DNA from: a virus
Virus record (IMG/VR): IMGVR_UViG_3300020465_000064
Coordinates: 1 to 30,199 of that record
Reading direction: 5' to 3' (one strand)
Length of the DNA: 30,199 nt
The number at the start of each line of letters is the position of its first letter. Within the stretch, counting starts at the first letter, position 1. The translations under genes were made by a program, and so were the position numbers. Below are positions 6,385-13,317 of this stretch, piece after piece. The notes below the pieces were generated by a model that saw nothing but the letters and a program-made list of their open reading frames with translations, was not told where the DNA came from and made no database searches.

Positions 6385-6978
6385 TTAAATTGGGTCTAAT
6401 CCGGGAAGGTCTTTCCTTTTTAGTTGTAATGATTCAAGCAATTCATCGCTGTAAAGCAAGTAACTAAATACTTCCTTGTCTAACATCTTGTTGTGAGGGT
6501 CAGTTCTACGTAGATGTTTTCTTATACAGTCGAGTCGAGATATAACTGTTGCTGTCTGCATACGTGTATACAGTTCAACAACTTTTGAAATCACAGCAGC
6601 AGTGTTCTGCTTGAATTGTTTCATCTGAGAAGCAACGAGTTTTTTATCTGCTTCTGTAATGTCTGCTCCTAGTTCCGCAATTAATTCTGGCGGTAGATCT
6701 ATAACATCGGTATTGGTTTCTATGGCGGCGTAAAGTCGTTCCAAGCAATACAGAGCTAAATCAATATGTTGCATGGGACAAGTTTTATTCTGAGATTTTT
6801 CTTCGATTTGTTTTACAACAAGCGTTAAATCTCTAAAGCCTCCACCAGCTTTACCGAAATCTAAAACAGGAATGACATCACTAAGTGGTGTCTTGTTTTT
6901 CATGTGTTTTTTGTATTTTTCCTTTAAAAGTTTTTCCAACTGTTCAGTTGTAACTCCATCAGGAAAAGTGTCAGACAT
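6385..6978 (-). CDS. hypothetical protein, 197 aa
   Basis: A soluble, helix-rich protein starting MSDTFPDGVTTEQ, with a Lys-rich N-terminal helix, a conserved-looking FGKAGGGFRDL loop near residue 51, and a basic C-terminal part (CIRKHLRRTDPHNK). The chosen ATG overlaps the upstream stop by 8 bp; the open frame upstream lies inside the neighbour. Its place between DUF932 and another unknown gene may indicate a joint DNA-related job, but this is inference. Confidence 0.65.
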   Translation of the reverse strand: MSDTFPDGVTTEQLEKLLKEKYKKHMKNKTPLSDVIPVLDFGKAGGGFRDLTLVVKQIEEKSQNKTCPMQHIDLALYCLERLYAAIETNTDVIDLPPELIAELGADITEADKKLVASQMKQFKQNTAAVISKVVELYTRMQTATVISRLDCIRKHLRRTDPHNKMLDKEVFSYLLYSDELLESLQLKRKDLPGLDPI

Positions 6979-7579
6979 CGATAGATCCAGAAATAGATTT
7001 AAATTGAGGAGCAAGCCCAAGATTGACTCTTGATTTATTAACTGCTTGTTCCATTGCTGCAATACCTGAGTCGATTAGTGGGGGATCTAATCTGACAGGT
7101 TGATTGTCGACAAAGAATTCGCAGAATGTTGCATCTCTTTTGCCTTGCTTACCTTGAAGTATGACGGATCTATTCTTCAGGTCAAGTTCTTTCGTGTAAG
7201 CCAAGAAGGAACGATATACATAACCAGATCCAGATGCAGGCATGGCTAATTGATATCGAATAGCAGGAGTAGGGGTTTGTAGAACTGCTATGACATACGG
7301 TCTATTACCTTTCCATTTCGTTTCACCCTTTTGACCAGCTTGACCGTAGAAGCTGACATACAGATCAGTAAGCATACATAGGAGAGCACTGTTATTAGAT
7401 TCATCTATTAATGGATCTCCATAAGCTTTGGGATTAGTTGGATGATACAGGCAGAAACATCCCCAGTAAGGATGTGAAGAATCTGCAACAAGCTTGATCT
7501 TCTGAGGGTGGACAGGGTTAGATACCACTCCTTGAGGACTGACATCTATTTGAGTTTCTAGTGAAGTTAGTTCTGCCAT
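6971..7579 (-). CDS. hypothetical protein, 202 aa, first gene of leftward unit
   Basis: A mixed alpha/beta protein starting MAELTSLETQ, with strands around RPYVIAVLQTPTPAIRYQLAM and YVYRSFLAYTKEL. No catalytic motif recognised. The frame can be read upstream to 7621, but that region is the leader element (7596-7619), so I take the ATG at 7577-7579, 16 nt downstream of the element. It leads the operon 7579 to 4745 that includes DUF932 and the PsbN-like protein. Confidence 0.65.
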   Translation of the reverse strand: MAELTSLETQIDVSPQGVVSNPVHPQKIKLVADSSHPYWGCFCLYHPTNPKAYGDPLIDESNNSALLCMLTDLYVSFYGQAGQKGETKWKGNRPYVIAVLQTPTPAIRYQLAMPASGSGYVYRSFLAYTKELDLKNRSVILQGKQGKRDATFCEFFVDNQPVRLDPPLIDSGIAAMEQAVNKSRVNLGLAPQFKSISGSIDV

Positions 7580-7595
7580 TGAGCAGTAGCTGCTT

Positions 7596-7619
7596 TTTGC
7601 ACAGCTGATAAGGGACACC
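7596..7619 (-). promoter_or_regulatory. leftward leader element, copy 2
   Basis: Minus strand GGTGTCC then CTTATCAGCTGTGCAAA, 16 nt before the ATG of 6971..7579. The added spacing shows the element is not tied to the start codon, which favours a promoter over a translation-only signal. Confidence 0.75.
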
Positions 7620-7621
7620 AC

Positions 7622-7645
7622 AAAAAGATTCTCTTATTGAGAATC
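7622..7645 (-). terminator. hairpin plus T-tract upstream of leader copy 2
   Basis: GATTCTC-AATAA-GAGAATC on the minus strand is a perfect 7-bp stem followed by TTTTT. It is terminator-shaped but lies between divergent genes, as at copy 1. Confidence 0.5.
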
Positions 7646-7700
7646 ATTGCCAACAAAGGGGTTTCAAGGTAATTAGAGTATGTAGGTATGCTTCTTAATT

Positions 7701-8249
7701 ATGGAATTAGTGCCACCTTTAGACAACCCGAAGAAAGAGCAACATATTTTGCTACAGATTGCAGAGCCTACAAAGGAGGAAGTGAAGTCTCCTTATGAAG
7801 AGTTATGTTCTAGCTTGACGTCTCTGGCTTCTTATGCCAAAGAATTGCAGACTCAGTCTCATTTGATTCATTTGAATTATGAAGCTGCTAATTTTTTAGA
7901 AGTACATCAGTTTTTAAAAGATCAGTATGAAGCTCACTTAGAACAATTTGATACATTGGCTGAATTAGTTCGAGCAATGGATCATCTTATGCCTATGTGT
8001 GACTGCGGATTAAGAGATAGTCTTCCTCAGAACTGCTTCCAAAGAGTATCTTCTTATGAGCCCAGGCAGCAGTTGAGTACTTATTATCAAAATCTTGAAG
8101 ATTTAGTTGATATGTCTCGCAAAGTTAATTGCATGGCAGAGCAGTGCGGGGAACTTGGTGTTTCTAATTACTTATCAGACTTGATGACAGATCTTAGTAA
8201 GTCTGCTTGGATGGTAAAAGCAACTTTAAGAAATTGTGCCTCAAGTTAA
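7701..8249 (+). CDS. Dps/ferritin-like protein, 182 aa
   Basis: The region at residues 50-95 matches the Dps core: HLNYEAANFLEVHQF aligns with E. coli HWNMRGANFIAVHEM, and FDTLAEL with LDTMAER. The ferroxidase ligands H57, H69, D84 and E88 have the same spacing as H51, H63, D78 and E82 of E. coli Dps; the position of D67 is K73, with D74 next to it. A C-terminal SAWMVKATL matches the conserved Trp helix. Dps forms 12-subunit cages that oxidise and store iron and protect DNA from peroxide. An unusual Cys-rich insert (MCDCGL...NC) follows the second helix. It starts 82 nt from the divergent leader element and is followed by a membrane protein gene. Confidence 0.8.
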   Translation: MELVPPLDNPKKEQHILLQIAEPTKEEVKSPYEELCSSLTSLASYAKELQTQSHLIHLNYEAANFLEVHQFLKDQYEAHLEQFDTLAELVRAMDHLMPMCDCGLRDSLPQNCFQRVSSYEPRQQLSTYYQNLEDLVDMSRKVNCMAEQCGELGVSNYLSDLMTDLSKSAWMVKATLRNCASS

Positions 8250-8448
8250 GTCATCTTATTACTACATCTTTTGGGGATTAGCCACAGCTGCAGTCGTAGC
8301 AGGCCAAATCTATGTTGGGACTGGCTACAGAGGAATGTCTCGTAGTATTAATCGTTTATTAAGCGATATTACTCTTGAATTGAATCGGGAGTTTCAGTTG
8401 GATTATTTAAATCCTCTTCCTTATCGTCCTTTTCAGCAACGTTTTTAG
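8236..8448 (+). CDS. small membrane protein, 70 aa, GTG start
   Basis: One N-terminal span (YYYIFWGLATAAVVAGQIYVG), then a hydrophilic tail with MSRSINRLLSDI. Small proteins of this look occur in cyanophages as far as I recall. The GTG start overlaps the end of the Dps-like gene by 14 bp. The last 80 bp overlap antisense with the zinc-ribbon gene. Function unknown. Confidence 0.6.
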   Translation: MPQVKSSYYYIFWGLATAAVVAGQIYVGTGYRGMSRSINRLLSDITLELNREFQLDYLNPLPYRPFQQRF

Positions 8449-8635
8449 GTCTAAACATTTCTACAAAGGCGTAACATCCTTTGCAATTCCCTACTGCAAC
8501 CGTATCGAATTCGAAGTCAGTACCAAAGTACTCTGGCTTGCATTCGTGGGTAGCATTCCATATAAGTTCATCGCCGCAGTGCCAGCAATGAGAAGGTTTT
8601 TTGTCTACTAAAATTTTGAGAGGTGGTTCTCTCAT
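8369..8635 (-). CDS. zinc-ribbon protein, 88 aa
   Basis: Two CxxC pairs, CWHC (residues 17-20) and CKGC (51-54), form a probable zinc ribbon, followed by a very acidic tail (EKDDKEEDLNNP). Its start shares a base with the stop of the oxygenase gene, so the two are co-translated; it may be a partner or regulator. It is the last gene of the unit from 13237 and overlaps the rightward membrane protein gene. Confidence 0.7.
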   Translation of the reverse strand: MREPPLKILVDKKPSHCWHCGDELIWNATHECKPEYFGTDFEFDTVAVGNCKGCYAFVEMFRPKNVAEKDDKEEDLNNPTETPDSIQE

Positions 8636-9273
8636 TAAAACACGATAGGATCTTGACCTTGAGACAGGACAGGTTGCTCGTTGTTTTGAGGTTGATCTTC
8701 ATGCACAAACGGAGACCAAAGGACTAAGGAATATCTTGTTCCTTCTGTTATAGGTTTTACTGAATGTACCAACAAGGAAGGAAAGACAGCAAGCTCTCCT
8801 TGATTTATTTTTATTGAGAGTGGTGTTGGTTTCTTTTCGTCTGGGTTAATCAGATCTCGGAAAGATAAGTCCCCTCCTTGAAAAGAACGATAGTTTGAAA
8901 GACATAAACTTGCAGAAGAAATCCTAGGAGTTGTAGGCGAAGAGTCCATGTGCCAATTGTAAAAATCTCCTTCCGCGTATTCCGTGAATTGAATTGCTTC
9001 TGTGTGATGGATTTCTTTATAAAACCCTGTCTTAGTACATTCAACAAATGCTTCAACTGTTTTTTGCATTAATGGCCGAATAGATTCGAATCTGCTGTCA
9101 TCAGGTCCAATTATGACACTTTTACTACGACGAAACTCTTCAATCACACTGGCAGAGTTGTCTGGTGTCTCTATGCTTGACGGTTCAACAAAAGGTTTAC
9201 AAGTTTCTATTATGTATGAACATTCTTCTGGCTTAAGAACGTCTAAACGAGTGATTACTCCTGGAAAAGTCAT
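8635..9273 (-). CDS. 2-oxoglutarate/Fe(II)-dependent oxygenase (prolyl-4-hydroxylase type), 212 aa
   Basis: It has the full iron-binding triad, H108 and D110 in WHMD and H170 in LLVHSV, and the 2-oxoglutarate-binding R180 in GTRYSLVLW, in a double-stranded beta-helix frame (GGDLSF, GELAVFPSLLVH). These enzymes couple decarboxylation of 2-oxoglutarate with hydroxylation of a protein, nucleotide or other substrate; phages, especially cyanophages, carry many of them with unknown substrates. It lies in an ATGA overlap after the ribbon-helix-helix gene. The length is normal for the family. Confidence 0.85.
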   Translation of the reverse strand: MTFPGVITRLDVLKPEECSYIIETCKPFVEPSSIETPDNSASVIEEFRRSKSVIIGPDDSRFESIRPLMQKTVEAFVECTKTGFYKEIHHTEAIQFTEYAEGDFYNWHMDSSPTTPRISSASLCLSNYRSFQGGDLSFRDLINPDEKKPTPLSIKINQGELAVFPSLLVHSVKPITEGTRYSLVLWSPFVHEDQPQNNEQPVLSQGQDPIVF

Positions 9274-9665
9274 GATGGTTGAGAGAATTGTTCAGAGAAA
9301 GATATATCGCTCAAAGGATCTGCAGCTTTAATAGCACCTAATTTAGCGTCTAATAACTCGGCTCCCCATAATTGATCGGGGTTGTTATGTAAAAGATCAG
9401 GAGTCTCGTTGATAATTGGTTCTTTATCCTCTAATACAGGTTGCATTAAGGCAGCTCGTGTAGTTTTTTGATAGAGCTCCTCAACAGCTTCAGGAATCAT
9501 GCGACCAGCAAAAGCTTCTTCTAGTCCTCTGTTAAAGAGAAGATGAAGCACTTGAGATTTAGGACATCCTAAAGCTGTTGACCATGCGTCTATGAGTTGA
9601 TTGATAGCTGGCGATAAAGATAATTGAACTTTGATTTGTTTAGGATTTTTGGTTGACGATTTCAT
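9270..9665 (-). CDS. ribbon-helix-helix-type DNA-binding protein, 131 aa
   Basis: Residues 11-50 fit a ribbon-helix-helix fold: a strand (IKVQLSLSP), a helix (AINQLIDAWSTALG) and a second helix (PKSQVLHLLFNRGLEEA). The family binds DNA as dimers through the N-terminal strand, often as repressors. The C-terminal two thirds are unrecognised. It could regulate phage genes, possibly the leader elements, but nothing here shows that. Confidence 0.6.
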   Translation of the reverse strand: MKSSTKNPKQIKVQLSLSPAINQLIDAWSTALGCPKSQVLHLLFNRGLEEAFAGRMIPEAVEELYQKTTRAALMQPVLEDKEPIINETPDLLHNNPDQLWGAELLDAKLGAIKAADPLSDISFSEQFSQPS

Positions 9666-9915
9666 TAGACGCTTGTTGCTTTTGTCCGATAGTTAATTGT
9701 ATCTCTCGTGTACCAATATGCAAGGTTGACTTAATCAGACAATCTTCACTGAGCTCTCTTTTAGCCCAGTATTCCTTGTCTTCTTGAGGAGTATGAGCGT
9801 AATCAATAGTCAGTAAAGACATAGAAGGGAGCGATGGTAAGCTCCCTATCTTCCAGCGTTCTTTAGTTGCCTGGGTTTTGCCGTTGAAACTGTAATCGTT
9901 GTCAACAAATTTCAT
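9640..9915 (-). CDS. hypothetical protein, 91 aa
   Basis: Mostly strands by pattern (SMSLLTIDYAHTP, CLIKSTLHIGTREIQLTIGQ). It overlaps the ribbon-helix-helix gene by 26 bp and is coupled upstream by ATGA. No family recognised. Confidence 0.6.
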   Translation of the reverse strand: MKFVDNDYSFNGKTQATKERWKIGSLPSLPSMSLLTIDYAHTPQEDKEYWAKRELSEDCLIKSTLHIGTREIQLTIGQKQQASNEIVNQKS

Positions 9916-10160
9916 GGGTTAGGCTCTTCTTTAACTAAGGTTAGGCGTTGTTGAACTGTTGGTTCAGGGATAGAAGAACCATCAGGTAACCAATCATAAA
10001 AATGAGTTAATCGACCGATACTATTTTCTTTAGGCTTGTACTCAACGATGCGTCCGTAAACAGGAGGTCGCCTAGCACTTGTTTTGTAGCCATCAGATTG
10101 TTTATAGACTCTGTCTCCTGCTTTGAAGAGTGGTCCTTTACGTTTGTATTCTTTGGGCAT
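9912..10160 (-). CDS. small basic protein, possible SH3-like barrel, 82 aa
   Basis: The pattern FKAGDRVYKQSDG, then PPVYGRIVEYKPK, then HFYDWLPDGS and a final QQRLTLV strand suggests a small beta barrel that may bind nucleic acid. Proteins with a similar GDRV...GRI...WxDG pattern are common in cyanophages as I recall; no function is known. The start overlaps the upstream gene by 23 bp. Confidence 0.6.
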   Translation of the reverse strand: MPKEYKRKGPLFKAGDRVYKQSDGYKTSARRPPVYGRIVEYKPKENSIGRLTHFYDWLPDGSSIPEPTVQQRLTLVKEEPNP

Positions 10161-10419
10161 CAGTTAGGTAAGCGTAGGTTTGTGCTGGGGGAGTTGACCA
10201 ATCAATCCAAGGATCGATTTTCATGTCACTGATCTTAAATTCTTTTCCGTCGTATCGTTTATAGAGATCTTTAGAAGCAAGTCCTAACTCGGATAAACGA
10301 GAAAGGAACTTGCTCCAAGCATCTGTTTTATCGTATGCGACTAAATCTAAGATCATTTCTCCTTCACAGGAGACGCGGAAGTAATAATTAGGAGAACTTG
10401 AGTCTGTCTTCTGGGGCAT
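10138..10419 (-). CDS. hypothetical protein, 93 aa
   Basis: An N-terminal strand pair (NYYFRVSCEGEMILDLVAYDKTDAW), a helix (KFLSRLSELG) and a Tyr/Lys-rich middle. The reading frame overlaps both neighbours (32 bp upstream, 23 bp downstream), among the longest overlaps in this operon. Function unknown. Confidence 0.6.
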   Translation of the reverse strand: MPQKTDSSSPNYYFRVSCEGEMILDLVAYDKTDAWSKFLSRLSELGLASKDLYKRYDGKEFKISDMKIDPWIDWSTPPAQTYAYLTDAQRIQT

Positions 10420-10621
10420 AGTTTCTTTCGAGTCTTTTCAGTTTCTTTACTGCTGAATTGATTTCTGGTTTTATCTCTTTATATGCTCTATCACTGATTT
10501 CACCATCTTCTATCTTAATCAATAGAGCAGATATTTCCTCTGGGAGGAGACCCGCATAGTAAAGGAACCGAGGCTCGTCAAGAGTTGCAATGTCTGCAAG
10601 GAGTTCTGTTGCTGCTGGCAT
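10388..10621 (-). CDS. hypothetical helical protein, 77 aa
   Basis: A helical protein with an acidic first half and a basic end (INSAVKKLKRLERNY). The ATG at 10619-10621 follows a 23-nt gap after the upstream stop; no clear ribosome binding site is seen. No domain recognised. Confidence 0.6.
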   Translation of the reverse strand: MPAATELLADIATLDEPRFLYYAGLLPEEISALLIKIEDGEISDRAYKEIKPEINSAVKKLKRLERNYAPEDRLKFS

Positions 10622-10644
10622 TTGTTTATAAAAAGTCGAAGTTT

Positions 10645-10860
10645 TTAATGGAGATTATCTTTAGCGTCGGGATCCATGTAATCCCAATCGCAGTGAAGAA
10701 TTTTGAGCTGGTAAAACTTAGCTCTGTTTTCAATGTCAGATTTAAGTTGTTTCATAAAGAAAGCAACGTATGAATCATCACTTTGACATTGATTTTCATC
10801 AGCCTCTATAAGGCAGGCAAATGAAATGACTCTTTTAGATTCGTCTTTTAATTCAGACAT
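10645..10860 (-). CDS. hypothetical protein, 71 aa
   Basis: It starts MSELKDESKRVISFACLIEAD and ends with an aspartate-rich segment (WDYMDPDAKDNLH). The ATG at 10858-10860 gives a 13-bp overlap with the upstream gene; the open frame further upstream is within that gene. No function seen. Confidence 0.6.
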   Translation of the reverse strand: MSELKDESKRVISFACLIEADENQCQSDDSYVAFFMKQLKSDIENRAKFYQLKILHCDWDYMDPDAKDNLH

Positions 10861-11060
10861 GGTGGGTCTGCGGTGAAAGAGGATGGTTTGTTCATGAAGT
10901 AGTAACAAGCATTTTTATCTGCTTTTTGGTACTTCTTAATTAGTTCACAGGCTTCTGAGAAAGAAGGACAAGAAGCAACAGTGGCGATGCTACTTTTATC
11001 TGGTTTTTCTAAAAAGCGTTTAAGTATATAGATCTTTTGAGGAGATCTCATAACATTCAT
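10848..11060 (-). CDS. hypothetical protein, 70 aa
   Basis: A basic protein starting MNVMRSPQKIYILKRFLEKP, with a SFSEACELIKKYQKADK helix like a short substrate- or RNA-binding helix. I chose the ATG at 11058-11060 because it forms an ATGA overlap with the 54-aa gene upstream; a longer frame starting at a TTG is open but would run through that gene. Confidence 0.6.
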   Translation of the reverse strand: MNVMRSPQKIYILKRFLEKPDKSSIATVASCPSFSEACELIKKYQKADKNACYYFMNKPSSFTADPPCLN

Positions 11061-11221
11061 AAGTCTTGCTCCATTGCGTGATAAGAATCTAATGTTGCGG
11101 GGTAAGGAGGCTTGACTGGCCAAGGATTATCGTGCTCAACAAGAGTGGTCTTATCGAAACTAATCCAAGGCCATTTAGCTTTGAAGATGATGGAAAATCT
11201 GTGGGCTTTCCAAGATGTCAT
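11057..11221 (-). CDS. small aromatic hypothetical protein, 54 aa
   Basis: Encodes MTSWKAHRFSIIFKAKWPW and onward, Trp- and Pro-rich, ending YHAMEQDL. ATGA overlaps at both ends (start 11219-11221 with the upstream stop, stop 11057-11059 with the next start) fill the gap exactly. This makes it a convincing small gene despite its size. Function unknown. Confidence 0.65.
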   Translation of the reverse strand: MTSWKAHRFSIIFKAKWPWISFDKTTLVEHDNPWPVKPPYPATLDSYHAMEQDL

Positions 11222-11559
11222 AGACCATAACGTTGATTTAGCTTGAGCCGCAGCTCCTCGTCTAAAGGAGGATGATAGAACATCTTTTCTGCTTGCTCAA
11301 GAGCATATGCCTTTATACGAAAGCAGAGTTCTTCAAGCTTGGCAAGCTCTGAAGGAGGTAGATCATGTTCGCTTTTAGCAAAGAGAACCCAGCCGCTTTC
11401 TTCTCCTTTGTTGTACATATCCCATTTCGGTTCGTAATGTTTCGTGACACATCGTCTTTCGCCGAATGATGTTTTAGTGCAATGATGGAAAGAAAGATAA
11501 GGGACTAAATCTATAGCTCTGGAAGCATAAGCATGTGGTCCGTACTTGGATCGTTTCAT
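11218..11559 (-). CDS. hypothetical protein, 113 aa
   Basis: A basic, His/Tyr-rich N-terminal half (RSKYGPHAYASRAIDLVPYL) with two cysteines, and a helical C-terminal half (SELAKLEELCFRIKAYALEQ). No motif is clear. Coupled by ATGA to both neighbours. Confidence 0.65.
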   Translation of the reverse strand: MKRSKYGPHAYASRAIDLVPYLSFHHCTKTSFGERRCVTKHYEPKWDMYNKGEESGWVLFAKSEHDLPPSELAKLEELCFRIKAYALEQAEKMFYHPPLDEELRLKLNQRYGL

Positions 11560-11765
11560 ACGTCCTCCTTAACGAATCTGTCGTGACAGTCTTTAGCTCT
11601 TTGATCGATAACGGCTTTACTGAACCAGTGTTCTGAATTACCTGCATCATGTAAGTCAGATTCGCCCTCTTCTAATTCTTTCCAAGCTTTGTCTCTGTCT
11701 TCTCTTGTCTTGAATTCAATCCACCCATCATCGGTGGTGTAGTAGTTAATAAAGAATCGTTTCAT
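11556..11765 (-). CDS. hypothetical protein, 69 aa
   Basis: Starts MKRFFINYYTTDDGWIEFKT, then a charged helix (REDRDKAWKELEEGE). The short strand-helix pattern suggests a small alpha/beta domain. Joined to both neighbours by ATGA overlaps. Not recognised. Confidence 0.65.
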   Translation of the reverse strand: MKRFFINYYTTDDGWIEFKTREDRDKAWKELEEGESDLHDAGNSEHWFSKAVIDQRAKDCHDRFVKEDV

Positions 11766-12520
11766 GAGACAGACTCCACTAAATCTTGATCAATTGGCAG
11801 TCCACCACTGGTCTGACCAGATCGGATGTAAGCAGTAACTGCAATTTTCTGTGCATCCATTGCTCTTGGAGATTCTTTGACTCCTAATGCAAACTGAATT
11901 GCATGTTGAGCATTGGTTAACTGAGCAATGTTATGCATCAGTGTGATATCTAGTTGAAAGTGTTCTGCTAGTAAAGCAATGGACTTGGTGTCTGTTTTAT
12001 ACAAAAGCATGCCACGACCGTCTTTGATGTAGCAATCTTGTACAGATGATTTGGTTTTAGGAGGCACGGCGGAATAGCTCACAGGTGGATGTTCAGTTTT
12101 CTCGTAAAAATCTTTAGCTGCTTGTGCATGAGGTAAAGATTCTTGAATTTGAGGTAAAGATTCTTGAATGTTGTCTGGGTCACCCCATCCCTCTTCTGGA
12201 GGCATGGATTTTTCCTCTGGGTAGACATGACCTGAAAAATCAGGCTCCCAAAGATGACCTTGATAGTGTTCATGGTATGGAGCATCTGATTTCTTAATCA
12301 AAAGACCTGTCTCTACTAGTGGTATTGCTACGTGATGCAATAGGACTAAGCATTTCTTGTCTGGTCTCTCAGGATCAAAAACCCATACATATTGAAGTTT
12401 GTCTTTTCTGCCCTGTATGTTTTTGTTAGCAGGGTAAGGGACGCTTGTTATTTGAAAACAGTCTTTTGGCACGAGTGGACTCCTCATAGGAAGTCTGTTT
12501 GTAGTGTCTGAACTGGTCAT
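11762..12520 (-). CDS. hypothetical protein, 252 aa, with internal tandem repeat
   Basis: A soluble protein: a beta-rich N-terminal domain (YVWVFDPERPDKKCLVLLHH), a Pro/Glu-rich linker with a tandem IQESLPQ-IQESLPH repeat, and a helical C-terminal domain. The start is uncertain: MTSSDTTNR at 12520 overlaps the upstream gene by 95 bp, and MRSPLVPKD at 12487 would overlap by 62 bp. No family recognised. Confidence 0.6.
   Translation of the reverse strand: MTSSDTTNRLPMRSPLVPKDCFQITSVPYPANKNIQGRKDKLQYVWVFDPERPDKKCLVLLHHVAIPLVETGLLIKKSDAPYHEHYQGHLWEPDFSGHVYPEEKSMPPEEGWGDPDNIQESLPQIQESLPHAQAAKDFYEKTEHPPVSYSAVPPKTKSSVQDCYIKDGRGMLLYKTDTKSIALLAEHFQLDITLMHNIAQLTNAQHAIQFALGVKESPRAMDAQKIAVTAYIRSGQTSGGLPIDQDLVESVS
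12129..12170. repeat. 21-bp tandem duplication inside a gene
   Basis: The sequence gaggtaaagattcttgaat occurs twice with a 21-bp period, giving two 7-residue units IQESLPQ and IQESLPH in frame. It lies in the linker of 11762..12520 and probably arose by recent slippage or unequal exchange. Confidence 0.8.
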
Positions 12521-12758
12521 CAGCTTTGATGTGAAAGTGAGAGGAAAGGAGAACGTCGACAATAAATTGACATTCTTTGATGGGTAAGATCCAGTACGTC
12601 CCCAAATCTTTGACAGATTCAGGGAAGTGAGAACCTAGATGGCATATAGAAGACAAGGCTGCCTTCGCTTCAGCCCTAGCAGGCGTCAGGAAAAAGCAGC
12701 CGTGTCGTTTAGCCTTAGTCACAAAGAAGTCAACGGGTCGACTTGGAGTGATAAGCAC
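12426..12758 (-). CDS. hypothetical protein, 110 aa, GTG start
   Basis: It begins GTG (VLITPSRPVDFFVTKAKRHG) and continues with SSICHLGSHFPESVKDLGTY; basic C terminus. No ATG is available at the front. It follows the upstream gene by 20 nt without a Shine-Dalgarno sequence. It overlaps the next gene in another frame, so one of the two starts is probably further in. Confidence 0.5.
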   Translation of the reverse strand: MLITPSRPVDFFVTKAKRHGCFFLTPARAEAKAALSSICHLGSHFPESVKDLGTYWILPIKECQFIVDVLLSSHFHIKADDQFRHYKQTSYEESTRAKRLFSNNKRPLPC

Positions 12759-12778
12759 CGAGTTATTTCGGTAAGTCG

Positions 12779-13237
12779 TTAAGCTGGTTGAGGCATTAAG
12801 TCAGGACTTAATGTTTGCTGGTTGGTAACATAGTCAACTGCTTTACGTTTCTCATCAAGAGACATCTGATGGACATCTTTAGTGAGCTGTTCAGCAGCAC
12901 GTTGCTCAGCGGTCAACTTATAGATGGCTTTGCCATACTTAAGCATTAGACCGTAAGTCTTAGTACCTGTCTTCTCGTTGATGACCACGTCATAAGGGTC
13001 TTCAACTCCTATTAGATCCAGTAAATGTTCAGACTTGAATCCAAGTTCGACACCAGATTCTCTACGGGCTTTACCCGCATGTCTATTGGTGACAAACATG
13101 AGTCTGAATCTAGACCAGTTGTTGCCGACTAAATAGTCAGCCTCCAATGGTCCCAGTTCTGCGTGACCGCATGGGATAACGTCAGTGAGTGTGCTCATAA
13201 GCAACAGGTAGGGTTTGAAACGAAGCAAGCCTTTCAT
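12779..13237 (-). CDS. hypothetical protein, 152 aa, first gene of leftward unit
   Basis: A soluble protein with a basic central segment (NNWSRFRLMFVTNRHAGKAR) and KTYGLMLKYGKAIYKLT further on, ending with a helical Lys/Asp-rich part. Not recognised. The start is taken at the ATG at 13235-13237 just after leader copy 3; a second ATG 13 codons later (MSTLTDVIPCG) is an equally good N terminus. It heads the long operon ending with the zinc-ribbon gene at 8369. Confidence 0.6.
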   Translation of the reverse strand: MKGLLRFKPYLLLMSTLTDVIPCGHAELGPLEADYLVGNNWSRFRLMFVTNRHAGKARRESGVELGFKSEHLLDLIGVEDPYDVVINEKTGTKTYGLMLKYGKAIYKLTAEQRAAEQLTKDVHQMSLDEKRKAVDYVTNQQTLSPDLMPQPA

Positions 13238-13245
13238 GCTATGTT

Positions 13246-13270
13246 TTTGCACAGTTGATAAAGGCCTGTA
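13246..13270 (-). promoter_or_regulatory. leftward leader element, copy 3 (degenerate 5' half)
   Basis: TATCAACTGTGCAAA is exact, but the GTGTCC half is replaced by TACAGGCC. It heads the 13237-to-8369 unit. No hairpin precedes it; an ACTAACAT repeat (plus strand 13273-13280) lies there instead. Confidence 0.65.
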
Positions 13271-13287
13271 CTACTAACATTTAGAAT

Positions 13288-13301
13288 GCGTATATTGCAT
13301 G
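13288..13301 (+). promoter_or_regulatory. candidate rightward promoter, TATATTGCATG type
   Basis: GCGTATATTGCATG lies about 17 nt before the ATG at 13318. Similar A/T-rich cores with following GTG/ATG occur at the same distance before 20338 and 26527. Three sites only, so weak. Confidence 0.3.
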
Positions 13302-13317
13302 TATTGATAGGATTGAC

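Noticed and set aside
7580-7621. Upstream extension of 6971..7579 to a GTG inside the leader element
   Set aside because: The extension is only the translated leader element; the ATG at 7577-7579 fits the spacing of other units.
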